The position numbers and the translations under genes are program-made. Of a stretch of DNA of 8,958 bases, positions 1-6,316 are shown piece by piece. Source of the stretch: an uncultured Collinsella sp. (lineage in GTDB: Bacteria; Actinomycetota; Coriobacteriia; Coriobacteriales; Coriobacteriaceae); assembly GCA_902495265.1 (NCBI GenBank), contig CABUWR010000039.1, forward strand, positions 1 through 8,958, given 5' to 3'. How positions within the stretch are numbered: the first letter of the stretch is position 1; every line of letters begins with the position of its first letter. The notes under the pieces are model-generated. The model saw only the letters and a list, made by a program, of their open reading frames with translations. It did not search any database and had not been told where the DNA came from.

Positions 1-830
1 CGGCTCGCGCCGTTCACGTGAGCCCACAGGCCGTTTCGTCGGCAATCAAAAAGTTGGAATCTGAGTATCAGATTGTTTTGCTCGACCGATCGGCGGGGGA
101 GGCTGTTTTGTCTCCGGCGGGCAGAGAATTTGCGTGTCGTGCACGCGTGATCCTGGCACAAGTCGACGATCTCAAAAAGTACGCTCAATCGGGGAACGGC
201 GGCGTTTCGCCCGACGGCCACTTCCGTCTTTACGCCCCCTGTCTTCACGGGCGGGGGCGTCTTTTTTCCGAAAACTGGTACGACTCGTTTGAAAGCTCGC
301 ACCCCCAGATTCACCTTGATGTTTGGCATCAGCCAACGGCCACATGCTTTGAGTCGCTTATGCTTGGAATTTCGGACGCGGCCATCTCATTTGAGGAACC
401 AAGGGACAGCGTCCTTTCTTCGAAATACTTGGGTGAAAAGGAGCTCAAGGTTCTTTCGTGTCCAGCGGGTCATCAATCTGTGGGCGCCATGACCATTCGC
501 GAGCTACTGAGCGGCAGGCTCGCTGTTCCCATTAATTTGTCACCCTGTCTCAATGCGATTAACCAATGCCCTGAAGCCCAGCTCGTCAATTTTCGCTTCC
601 GTGATGTTGAATACGGAAGCAGGGCTCAGGCTGAGTTTCTTCAAGCCGGGGGATTGATATTGAGTTTGTCTGGGTCCTCTCTCGCATCGGATGGATCAGA
701 AGTGAGTGAGTGCTCCATTGAAGCCTCGCATGACGTGGCCTTGCCCATCTATTTTTGCTATCGACAAAATGCCTGGACCGATCGACACCAGACGGTTTTT
801 CTGCACCTATTGCGTCATCTTGCTTCGTGA
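1..830 (+). CDS. LysR-family transcriptional regulator, 5'-truncated by window edge
   Basis: The open frame enters from the left edge (first full codon at position 3) and stops with TGA at 828-830, leaving about 275 visible residues. The first residues, ARAVHVSPQAVSSAIKKLE, are the second half of a LysR-type winged helix-turn-helix (family pattern: AA..L.vSqpavS..I..LE...g..LF.R). About 15-20 N-terminal residues are therefore probably missing, and the GTG at 18 is an internal codon, not the start. After a linker helix (about residues 45-65), the remainder resembles the periplasmic-binding-like effector domain, starting near FRLYAP and including a DAAISFEEP stretch. A role as a DNA-binding regulator responding to a small ligand is inferred from the family; the ligand is unknown. 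The MFS gene follows on the same strand after 119 nt and is a plausible target. Codon use is more A/T-rich than in the downstream kinases. Confidence 0.85.
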   Translation, partial: ARAVHVSPQAVSSAIKKLESEYQIVLLDRSAGEAVLSPAGREFACRARVILAQVDDLKKYAQSGNGGVSPDGHFRLYAPCLHGRGRLFSENWYDSFESSHPQIHLDVWHQPTATCFESLMLGISDAAISFEEPRDSVLSSKYLGEKELKVLSCPAGHQSVGAMTIRELLSGRLAVPINLSPCLNAINQCPEAQLVNFRFRDVEYGSRAQAEFLQAGGLILSLSGSSLASDGSEVSECSIEASHDVALPIYFCYRQNAWTDRHQTVFLHLLRHLAS

Positions 831-846
831 AATTAATTGGCTTCGA

Positions 847-869
847 GACGTCAAGTGATTATTGACGCC
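847..869. promoter_or_regulatory. Short inverted repeat between LysR and MFS genes
   Basis: CGTCAA (849-854) and TTGACG (862-867) form a perfect 6-bp inverted repeat around a 7-nt A/T-rich centre, and one further pair fits beyond a mismatch. It lies 18 nt after the regulator's stop and about 80 nt before the transporter start. A LysR operator would fit the location, but the spacing does not match the usual T-N11-A box exactly. A weak RNA hairpin is the alternative. TTGACG could serve as a -35 element, but no good -10 lies at the right distance. Confidence 0.25.
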
Positions 870-949
870 TTGTAACACATAGCTGACAGCTTTGCCCTCA
901 TGCTTTTCCAAGATTCTGATTTAGATTGCTGGCTCTTGGAGGGCGGAGC

Positions 950-2110
950 ATGAAAAACCGTACGGTTTTGCTTTATATGACGTTCGTTTTTCTGTCGAAC
1001 TTCAGCACCATTTTGTATTTTCTGACGGTTTACCTTGAATTCGTCGGATTCTCGATGGTAGCGATTTCTAGCATGATGATTGCATACCAAGTGAGTAAGT
1101 TCATTCTTGAGGTTCCTACTGGTTATATTGCTGACAGGTTTGGACGAAAGACAAGCGGTCTCGTTGGCGTCGTGGGAATGCTTGGATACTACGCCGCCCT
1201 ACTTTTCACCCGTTCTCCTTTGCTTTTAATCGGCGCGTTTGCTCTCAAAGGATTTGCAGTTGCATGTGTGAGCGGATCCATAGAAGCGATCTACATTGAC
1301 AGCGTCTCTCAGGACCAGCTCGTAAGACTTAATGTCGTTGAGCGATTTGTTTTCTATGCCTCTTATGCCATCTCCGCTTGCGTGGGCGGTTTCATTTCGT
1401 CTGTCGGTGCATATCTCATTGGTCTTTCGGCAGATATCATCGCAATGGTGTTGACGTTGGTTGTCGTTGTCTGCATTCCTGAGATGCGAAGAGGGGACAC
1501 TGCAGCGACACCTAAGCGTGGAATTAGCCCGAAGATGATCGGTGCCGCTATTGCGCGTAACGGCATTCTTCGTTCAGCGTTCATCATGGACTGCTCTCAG
1601 GCATTTGCTTTTGTCGCCCTGGAAGACTTTTTCTCACTGTTGCTTGCGGGTCGCGGAATGAATGCCGTCGCTTCGGGTGTGATCATTGCGGTCCAGCTCC
1701 TTGCCTCGCCCTCCATGGGGCTTATTGTGCCCAGTGTGATTGCTCATGTCGACAAGGGCCGTTTTGCGCGTATTTGCGGCATCGTGCGCCTTTCCCTGAC
1801 TGCTCTGTTTTTGATTCCCTTTACTCCGGTCTATTTGCTGCCCGTGTTCTATGTACTGCAGACGGTCGCTTACTCGTTATTTGCGCCAATTAAATACTCA
1901 ATTTTTCAAAATGCTGTCGATTCTTCGATGCGCTGTTCACTAATTTCGGTCCAAAGCCAGATGGTGGCGGTGGGCGCTATCCTTTTCTATCTGTTCAATG
2001 CTGCGTTGAGCAGCATCGCGGGCATTCGAGTCATATTGCTTGTAGCGCTCGGGATATCTTCTTTGGTGTATATCCCCGCGCTCTTTCGTCTTACAAGTCA
2101 AAGGCCATGA
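950..2110 (+). CDS. Major facilitator superfamily (MFS) transporter
   Basis: A 386-residue integral membrane protein, normal length for a 12-helix MFS permease. The ATG at 950 is chosen because GGAGGG (938-943) lies 6 nt upstream; a TTG at 926 in the same frame has no such site. The MFS motif A is clear in the loop after helix 2: GYIADRFGRKT at residues 58-68. It is preceded by EVPTG, and EAIYIDS follows near residues 112-118, a pattern common in drug-efflux-like MFS proteins. Hydrophobic segments occur at about 7-30, 34-54, 70-88, 92-110, 133-156, 160-177, 208-232, 240-263, 275-292, 296-313, 334-357 and 360-378. A charged cytoplasmic loop (about 178-207) separates the halves. The substrate cannot be told from sequence. 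The gene follows a LysR regulator and has its own terminator. T-ending codons are frequent, unlike in the kinases downstream. Confidence 0.88.
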   Translation: MKNRTVLLYMTFVFLSNFSTILYFLTVYLEFVGFSMVAISSMMIAYQVSKFILEVPTGYIADRFGRKTSGLVGVVGMLGYYAALLFTRSPLLLIGAFALKGFAVACVSGSIEAIYIDSVSQDQLVRLNVVERFVFYASYAISACVGGFISSVGAYLIGLSADIIAMVLTLVVVVCIPEMRRGDTAATPKRGISPKMIGAAIARNGILRSAFIMDCSQAFAFVALEDFFSLLLAGRGMNAVASGVIIAVQLLASPSMGLIVPSVIAHVDKGRFARICGIVRLSLTALFLIPFTPVYLLPVFYVLQTVAYSLFAPIKYSIFQNAVDSSMRCSLISVQSQMVAVGAILFYLFNAALSSIAGIRVILLVALGISSLVYIPALFRLTSQRP

Positions 2111-2143
2111 GTATTTGGGCACCGATAACTTATATATCAACGC

Positions 2144-2181
2144 AATAAACCCGAGCGCGAGGGCGTTTGGGTTTATTATTT
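2144..2181 (+). terminator. Intrinsic terminator after the MFS gene
   Basis: AATAAACCC (2144-2152) pairs perfectly with GGGTTTATT (2169-2177). Six further pairs, two of them G-U, continue the stem to a GAGG loop (2159-2162), giving about 15 bp, followed by ATTT. The G-U pairs work only in the plus-strand RNA, so it most likely ends transcription from the MFS gene, 34 nt after its stop. Confidence 0.85.
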
Positions 2182-2230
2182 AAGCGTATGTAACCTGGCG
2201 GCGCCACACCGCCTGTTAGTAGGGAGACAC

Positions 2231-3409
2231 ATGAACGTTCTGGTCGTCAACGCAGGATCTTCGACGCTTAAGTATCAGGTCATCGATACCAAGTCCCACA
2301 AGGTGTCCGCAAAGGGCTCCTGCGAGCGCGTCTGCTTTACCGGCGGTACCTTCACCCACGCTGCCAACGGTTCCAAGAAGGTGACCGAGAACATCGAGTT
2401 CCCCGACCACAAGGTCGCCATCGAGGTCGTCCTGAAGGACCTCGAGGCCAACGGCGTCAAGATCGAGGGCATCGGCCACCGCATCGTTCAGGGCGGTTGG
2501 TACTTTGGCGATTCCTCCCTCGTCGACGAGGACGTTCTCGCCAAGATTCGCGAGGTCGCTCCGCTCGCCCCGCTGCACAATAACCCCGAGGCCAACGTTA
2601 TCGAGTACTGCCTGGAGCAGTATCCCGACCTGCCCAACGTCACGGTCTACGACACTGCTTTCCACTTCAATATGCCCGAGGTCGCCAAGACCTACGCCCT
2701 GCCCAAGGACGTCTGCGACAAGCTGCACATCCGTAAGTACGGCGCCCACGGCACCAGCTACCGCTACATCTCCAAGAAGGTTGCCGAGATGACCAACGGC
2801 GAGGCTCGCAAGGTCGTCGTGTGCCACATCGGTTCCGGTGCTTCCCTGTGCGCCATCGAGGACGGCAAGTGCATGGACACCACCATGGGCTTGACGCCGC
2901 TCGACGGTGTCATGATGGGCACCCGCTGCGGCTCCATCGACCCTGCTACCGTGTGCTACCTGCAGCGCGAAGGCGGGTTCACCTTCGACGAGGTCGACGA
3001 GATGATGAACAAGAAGTCCGGCCTTTTGGCTGTGACCGGCGGCAAGACCAACGACTGCCGCAACGTTGAGGAGCTCGCCGCTGCCGGCGACCCCGAGGCC
3101 CAGCTCGCCTTCGATATGTTCGTCTACAAGATTGCCGCCAAGGCCGCCGAGATGGCCACTTCCATGTGCGGCATGGACACCCTGGTCTTTACCGCCGGCA
3201 TCGGTGAGCACGCTCCGGCTGTCCGCGCCGGCGTGGCCGACCGTCTGGCCTTCATGGGCGTCAAGATGGACCATGCCCGCAACGCCCTGCGCGGCGACGG
3301 CGCTTGGTGCCTGTCCGCCAAGGATTCCAAGGTCAAGATCTTCGTTATCCCCACGGATGAGGAGTTCATGATCGCTTCCGACGTCGAGCGCATCGTTAGC
3401 GGTAAGTAA
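2231..3409 (+). CDS. ackA: Acetate kinase, first (divergent) copy
   Basis: A 392-residue member of the acetate kinase (ASKHA) family, which transfers phosphate between acetyl-phosphate and ADP to give acetate and ATP in the cytosol. AGGGAG (2221-2226) lies 4 nt before the ATG. Recognised motifs are NAGSSTLK (7-14), GIGHRIVQGG (80-89, with the conserved Arg84), APLHN (113-117), DTAFH (141-145, Asp141), YGAHGTS (170-176, catalytic His173), CHIGSGAS (198-205), MGTR (229-232, Arg232), TAGIGE (321-326) and PTDEE (374-378). Four family-conserved positions differ from the usual residue: Thr12 for Ser, Tyr177 where HGTSH has its second His, Ser202 for the Asn of HLGNG, and His327 for the Asn of GIGEN. 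The catalytic Arg, His and Asp are kept, so an active kinase is likely, but its nucleotide or acyl preference may differ. A second copy follows 164 nt downstream. The third-codon G/C bias is very strong, suggesting high expression. Confidence 0.93.
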   Translation: MNVLVVNAGSSTLKYQVIDTKSHKVSAKGSCERVCFTGGTFTHAANGSKKVTENIEFPDHKVAIEVVLKDLEANGVKIEGIGHRIVQGGWYFGDSSLVDEDVLAKIREVAPLAPLHNNPEANVIEYCLEQYPDLPNVTVYDTAFHFNMPEVAKTYALPKDVCDKLHIRKYGAHGTSYRYISKKVAEMTNGEARKVVVCHIGSGASLCAIEDGKCMDTTMGLTPLDGVMMGTRCGSIDPATVCYLQREGGFTFDEVDEMMNKKSGLLAVTGGKTNDCRNVEELAAAGDPEAQLAFDMFVYKIAAKAAEMATSMCGMDTLVFTAGIGEHAPAVRAGVADRLAFMGVKMDHARNALRGDGAWCLSAKDSKVKIFVIPTDEEFMIASDVERIVSGK

Positions 3410-3423
3410 TTGATGCAAGGGGA

Positions 3424-3460
3424 GGGGACTGGATGGCCTTGTGCCGTTCAGCCCCCTTTT
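3424..3460 (+). terminator. Intrinsic terminator after first acetate kinase
   Basis: CTGGATGGC (3429-3437) pairs with GCCGTTCAG (3443-3451), including two G-U pairs, around a 5-nt loop. Beyond a bulged A, GGGG (3424-3427) pairs with CCCC (3452-3455). A TTTT run (3457-3460) follows. The stem starts 15 nt after the kinase stop codon. Confidence 0.75.
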
Positions 3461-3462
3461 AT

Positions 3463-3480
3463 GCTCTTTGGGCGAAGAGC
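3463..3480 (+). terminator. Second small hairpin behind the first
   Basis: GCTCTT (3463-3468) and AAGAGC (3475-3480) form a perfect 6-bp stem with a 6-nt loop directly behind the terminator's T run. It is followed by an A/T-rich tract without a clean T run. It may act as a backup terminator or 3'-end stabiliser. Confidence 0.35.
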
Positions 3481-3521
3481 TTAATAGATATTTATTGAAT
3501 TCTGATAACTTCTTATTAAAG

Positions 3522-3553
3522 GTACGGCCGCCTTATAGGTTTGCCGACCGTAC
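3522..3553 (+). promoter_or_regulatory. Inverted repeat in the leader of the second acetate kinase
   Basis: GTACGG (3522-3527) and CCGTAC (3548-3553) are a perfect inverted repeat; after one mismatch two more pairs fit, leaving a 14-nt loop with a CCTTATAGG core. It ends 10 nt before the AAGGAG ribosome binding site (3564-3569). It could be an operator overlapping a TATAGG -10-like box, or a leader hairpin that affects translation. The stretch just upstream (3481-3520) is A/T-rich and is the likely promoter zone, though I cannot assign a convincing -35/-10 pair. Confidence 0.3.
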
Positions 3554-3573
3554 TGTAATCACGAAGGAGTCTC

Positions 3574-4752
3574 ATGAACGTACTTGTTGTCAACGCCGGC
3601 AGCTCGAGCCTTAAATATCAGCTTTTGGATACCGATACCCGCGAGGTTTTCGCCAAGGGCAACTGCGAGCGTATCGGATCGGAGATGGGCGTCTTTGGTC
3701 ACTCCGAGAACGGTGGCACCAAGCAGACCGAGGAGGTTCCCTTCCCCGATCATCGCTCTGCTATCGCTCGCGTGCTCGAGGAGCTCGAGAAGACCGACTT
3801 TACGATCGATGGCATCGGCCACCGTATCGTTCAGGGCGGCTGGCACTTCGATGATTCCGCGGTCGTCGACGATGAGGTCATGGCTAAGATTCTTGAGGTG
3901 GCCCCGCTCGCCCCGCTGCACAACTACGGCGAGGCCGCGGCAATCGAATACTGCCGCGAGAAGTATCCGGAGCTGCCCAACGTGGCCGTCTTCGACACCT
4001 CGTTCCACATGACCATGCCCGAGGTCGCCTACACCTACGCGCTGCCCAAGGACGTGTGCGACAAGTATCACGTGCGCAAGTACGGCGCCCACGGCACGAG
4101 CCACCGTTACGAGTGGATGATGGCCAAGGAGATCCTGGGCACGCGCTGCCACCGTCTGCTTTCGTGCCACCTGGGCAACGGCGCCTCGCTCGCCGCTATT
4201 GAGGACGGCGTGTGCCGCGATACCACGATGGGCCTCACGCCGCTCGACGGCCTGATGATGGGCACCCGTTGCGGTTCCATCGACCCGGCCACCGTGTGCT
4301 ACCTGCAGCGCGAGGGCGGCTACAGCTACCAGGAAGTCGACGACATGATGAACAAGCAGTCCGGTCTGCTTGCCATCTCGGGTATCTCCAACGACGCCCG
4401 CGACATCCGCACGCGCGCCTCCGAGGGTGACGAGCGCTGCCTGCTCGCCTTCGACATGTTCGCCTACAAGGCCATGCAGCAGGCCGGTTCCATGATTGCC
4501 TCCATGGCGGGCGTGGACACCATTACCTTTACTGCCGGCATCGGCGAGAACGACTGGTCGATCCGCAAGGCTTTCTGCGACTGCTTTGAGTGGCTGGGCG
4601 TGCGCATCGACAACAATAAGAACCGCGAGGCCGTGGGCAACGGCCCGCAGGTCATCAGCGCTGCCGGCTCCGCCGTCACGGTCATGGTCATCCCCACCGA
4701 CGAGGAATACATGATCGCCCACGACGTCGAGCGTCTGACCGGTAGCAACTAG
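3574..4752 (+). CDS. ackA: Acetate kinase, second (canonical) copy
   Basis: A 392-residue acetate kinase, the ATP-forming step of the Pta-Ack pathway. AAGGAG (3564-3569) lies 4 nt before the ATG. All core motifs have the usual residues: NAGSSSLK (7-14), GHRIVQGG (82-89; the usual His after Val is Gln, as in the first copy), APLHN (113-117), DTSFH (141-145), YGAHGTSH (170-177), CHLGNGAS (198-205), MGTR (229-232), AGIGEN (321-326) and PTDEE (374-378). By hand count about 59% of residues match the first copy, with one single-residue gap near 270. The most divergent parts are 31-79, 180-197 and 325-370. It has its own leader and terminator, so the two copies need not be co-expressed. It is convergent with pta. 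I take it to be the housekeeping enzyme because its motifs are intact. Confidence 0.95.
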   Translation: MNVLVVNAGSSSLKYQLLDTDTREVFAKGNCERIGSEMGVFGHSENGGTKQTEEVPFPDHRSAIARVLEELEKTDFTIDGIGHRIVQGGWHFDDSAVVDDEVMAKILEVAPLAPLHNYGEAAAIEYCREKYPELPNVAVFDTSFHMTMPEVAYTYALPKDVCDKYHVRKYGAHGTSHRYEWMMAKEILGTRCHRLLSCHLGNGASLAAIEDGVCRDTTMGLTPLDGLMMGTRCGSIDPATVCYLQREGGYSYQEVDDMMNKQSGLLAISGISNDARDIRTRASEGDERCLLAFDMFAYKAMQQAGSMIASMAGVDTITFTAGIGENDWSIRKAFCDCFEWLGVRIDNNKNREAVGNGPQVISAAGSAVTVMVIPTDEEYMIAHDVERLTGSN

Positions 4753-4775
4753 CGCATTCGTCTGCAATTGAGAGA

Positions 4776-4812
4776 AAGGCCTCCAGAGCAACGAGCTCCG
4801 GAGGCCTTATTT
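4776..4812 (+). terminator. Intrinsic terminator after second acetate kinase
   Basis: AAGGCCTCC (4776-4784) pairs perfectly with GGAGGCCTT (4800-4808). Inside it GAGC (4786-4789) pairs with GCTC (4795-4798) around an AACGA loop. The tail is TTATTT. The stem begins 23 nt after the stop codon. Confidence 0.85.
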
Positions 4813-5042
4813 GATGGACGAGACGAGCGGGGCGGAAACTCCATCCCACAATCAGCCTCCAAACCGGGACACATTTTCCGGAAGGCCAGAAATCGGAACG
4901 CAGTCTATCTTATGGCTCCAAAGTGGTCATTACCTGCAACGCATACGCTCTCAGCAACGTCGCCCATCCATCCAAATTCTCAGCCCCAGCTCGTAGCCAA
5001 GCCGCCGTCCACCCCAGATTCCCTGAATGCCACGTGATAGTA
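4813..5042. other. Gene-free stretch with a weak dyad
   Basis: I see no convincing gene here on either strand. The small open frames lack ribosome binding sites and look compositionally random. The only structure noticed is an imperfect dyad: CGGAAA (4833-4838) with TTTCCG (4875-4880), and inside it CCC (4845-4847) with GGG (4866-4868). It could be a decayed gene or a dispersed intergenic repeat; the sequence alone does not decide. Confidence 0.35.
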
Positions 5043-5173
5043 GAAGGCCGCACAGGTTAACCCCTGAAAACATTCCGCAGACCAGAAACGCCCCCGTTCG
5101 TAGCTCCGAAGGAGCAGAACGGGGGCGTTTCATTGGTCGAGGACGTTTTCAGGGGTTAACCTGTGCGGCCTTC
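5043..5173. repeat. Long nested inverted repeat (29-bp perfect arms) between convergent genes
   Basis: The 29 nt at 5043-5071 are the exact reverse complement of 5145-5173. Concentric inside are GACC/GGTC (5080-5083/5135-5138), a perfect 15-bp pair GAAACGCCCCCGTTC (5085-5099) with 5117-5131, and GCTCC/GGAGC (5103-5107/5111-5115). The centre lies near 5108. Each outer arm also holds the palindrome GGTTAACC. The element starts about 230 nt after the ack2 terminator and ends 15 nt beyond the pta stop. The inner part looks like a bidirectional intrinsic terminator, C/G-rich and flanked by AAA and TTT. The outer arms are far longer than termination needs. No flanking target-site duplication is visible, so a mobile element is not favoured. 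The transcript from either strand should fold into a long duplex. Confidence 0.9.
5085..5134 (-). terminator. Inner hairpin, probable bidirectional terminator for pta
   Basis: The 15-bp perfect stem 5085-5099/5117-5131 carries five consecutive G-C pairs and ends in AAA on one side and TTT on the other, so it can act for either strand. It lies 58 nt past the pta stop codon and is the only terminator candidate for pta. The T run is short (three T). Confidence 0.6.
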
Positions 5174-5188
5174 GGGCGAGTACGTCCG

Positions 5189-6169
5189 CTACTCAGCCAT
5201 CTGAGCCTGGACGGCGGTGATGGCTACGACACCCACGATGTCGTCGGCAGAGCAGCCGCGCGAAAGGTCGTTGACCGGCTTGGCGATGCCCTGCAGGATG
5301 GGGCCGTAAGCGTCGGCGCCGGCGAAGCGCTGGACCAGCTTGTAGCCGATGTTGCCGGCCTCGAGATCGGGGAACACAAGCACGTTGGCCTTGCCGGCAA
5401 CGGAGGAGCCGGGGGCCTTGAGCTGGGCGACGGTGGGAACGATAGCGGCGTCGAGCTGCAGGTCGCCATCGATGGCGAGCTCGGGAGCCTTCTCCTTGCA
5501 GAACTTAACGGCCTCCTGGACCTTCTTGGCGACCTCGCCGCCGGCGGAGCCCATGGTGGAGTAGGAGAGCATGGCCACGTGCGGCTCGACGCTGCCCATA
5601 AAGGTGGACCAGGAGTGAGCGGAGGCGATGGCGATCTCGGAGAGCTCGTCGGAGGACGGGTTGATGTTGAGGCCGCAGTCGGCGAAGATCAGCGTGCCGT
5701 CGGTGCCGAACTGCGGGGTATCGGTGCACATCACGAAGAAGGCCGAGACCAGCTTGGTGCCCGGGGCGGTCTTGAGGATCTGCAGCGCGGGGCGCAGAGT
5801 GTCGGCGGTGGAGTGGCAGGCGCCGGAGACCAGGCCGTCGGCGTCGCCCATCTTGACCATCATGGTGCCAAAGTAGGTGGCGTCCATCACCTGGGCGCGA
5901 GCCTGCTCGATGGTAACGCCCTTCTTGGCGCGGAGCTCGGCAAACTTCTGCGCGTACTCCTCGTGCTTCTCGGCATTGCGCGGGTCGATGACGGTAGCGC
6001 CGGGAACGTCGATCTCGTCGGGGTTGCCCAGGATGACGATCTTTGCCAGGCCCTCCTCGATGATCTTGGTGGCGGCGACGATGGTGCGCGGGTCCTCGCC
6101 CTCGGGCAGGACGATGGTCTTAAGGTCGGCCTTGGCGGCAGACTTCATACGGTTTAGGAAATCGCTCAT
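5189..6169 (-). CDS. pta: Phosphate acetyltransferase
   Basis: A 326-residue cytosolic enzyme that interconverts acetyl-CoA plus phosphate with acetyl-phosphate plus CoA, feeding the acetate kinases. Its length fits the short, single-domain Pta type without the N-terminal regulatory domains of the long enterobacterial form. Motifs include LPEGEDPRT (21-29), GTMMVKMGDADGLVSGA (101-117), a conserved stretch with ADCGLNINPS (163-172), MLSYSTMGSAGG (200-211), and NDLSRGCSADDI (300-311) near the C-terminus. In the last motif, Ser303-Arg304 and the following Asp match the catalytic Ser-Arg/Asp set known from the family. The minus-strand ATG at 6169 has AAGGAG 4 nt upstream (6174-6179). The gene is convergent with ack2 rather than in the common ack-pta operon, and its leader of about 120 nt contains a hairpin. 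Confidence 0.95.
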   Translation of the reverse strand: MSDFLNRMKSAAKADLKTIVLPEGEDPRTIVAATKIIEEGLAKIVILGNPDEIDVPGATVIDPRNAEKHEEYAQKFAELRAKKGVTIEQARAQVMDATYFGTMMVKMGDADGLVSGACHSTADTLRPALQILKTAPGTKLVSAFFVMCTDTPQFGTDGTLIFADCGLNINPSSDELSEIAIASAHSWSTFMGSVEPHVAMLSYSTMGSAGGEVAKKVQEAVKFCKEKAPELAIDGDLQLDAAIVPTVAQLKAPGSSVAGKANVLVFPDLEAGNIGYKLVQRFAGADAYGPILQGIAKPVNDLSRGCSADDIVGVVAITAVQAQMAE

Positions 6170-6221
6170 GTTACTCCTTACAAGCGTTTCGCTAAGCTCC
6201 AGGCGCCCGGCTGTACACGAA

Positions 6222-6244
6222 TAAACCCGCTGCTAGCGGGTTTA
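6222..6244 (-). promoter_or_regulatory. Terminator-like hairpin in the pta leader
   Basis: TAAACCCGC (6222-6230) and GCGGGTTTA (6236-6244) form a perfect 9-bp stem with a 5-nt loop, ending in TTTATT on the minus strand. It lies 53 nt upstream of the pta start and downstream of the candidate minus-strand -10. It could be an attenuator in the pta leader, or a terminator for stray antisense transcription. Confidence 0.5.
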
Positions 6245-6296
6245 CCTTTCAATAATGTACGCCGCGGTGCTTGAGCTTTCCTTGTGTGGCAAGCTC

Positions 6297-6302
6297 ATTA
6301 TA
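6297..6302 (-). promoter_or_regulatory. Candidate -10 box of pta
   Basis: On the minus strand this reads TATAAT, an exact -10 consensus. Transcription would start near 6290 and give a leader of about 120 nt before the pta ATG. No good -35 lies 16-18 nt upstream, so the call rests on the -10 and its position. Confidence 0.4.
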
Positions 6303-6316
6303 GGACGCATTAGCGC

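Noticed and set aside
18..830. GTG at 18 as start of a shortened regulator
   Set aside because: The reading frame is open to the edge, and codons 3-17 encode residues belonging to the helix-turn-helix, so the gene begins outside the window.
926..949. TTG at 926 as start of the MFS gene
   Set aside because: The ATG at 950 has GGAGGG at ideal spacing; the TTG has none.
2216..3418. A 400-codon open frame on the strand opposite the first acetate kinase, with similar ones opposite the second kinase, pta and glf
   Set aside because: These mirror the real genes' limits, have repetitive Val/Leu/Gly/Ala/His-rich translations with no domain, and are the expected by-product of strong G/C third-codon bias.
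3411..3573. The two kinases as one operon
   Set aside because: A good terminator with a T run, a second hairpin and an A/T-rich leader separate them. Partial read-through cannot be excluded.
2231..4752. Butyrate kinase for one of the tandem genes
   Set aside because: Both are acetate-kinase length (392 aa) and carry acetate-kinase motifs (NAGSS.LK, GAHGTS, GTRCGSIDPA); butyrate kinases differ in these.
4768..5037. Small open frames of 60-89 codons in the ack2-pta gap
   Set aside because: They overlap the terminator or the long inverted repeat, have no ribosome binding site, and their Pro/Ser/Thr-rich translations show no motif.
5043..5173. Insertion sequence or MITE
   Set aside because: No transposase and no flanking target-site duplication (left flank GATAGTA, right flank GGGCGAG), and the inner part is a plain terminator-like stem. 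Not excluded without a copy search.
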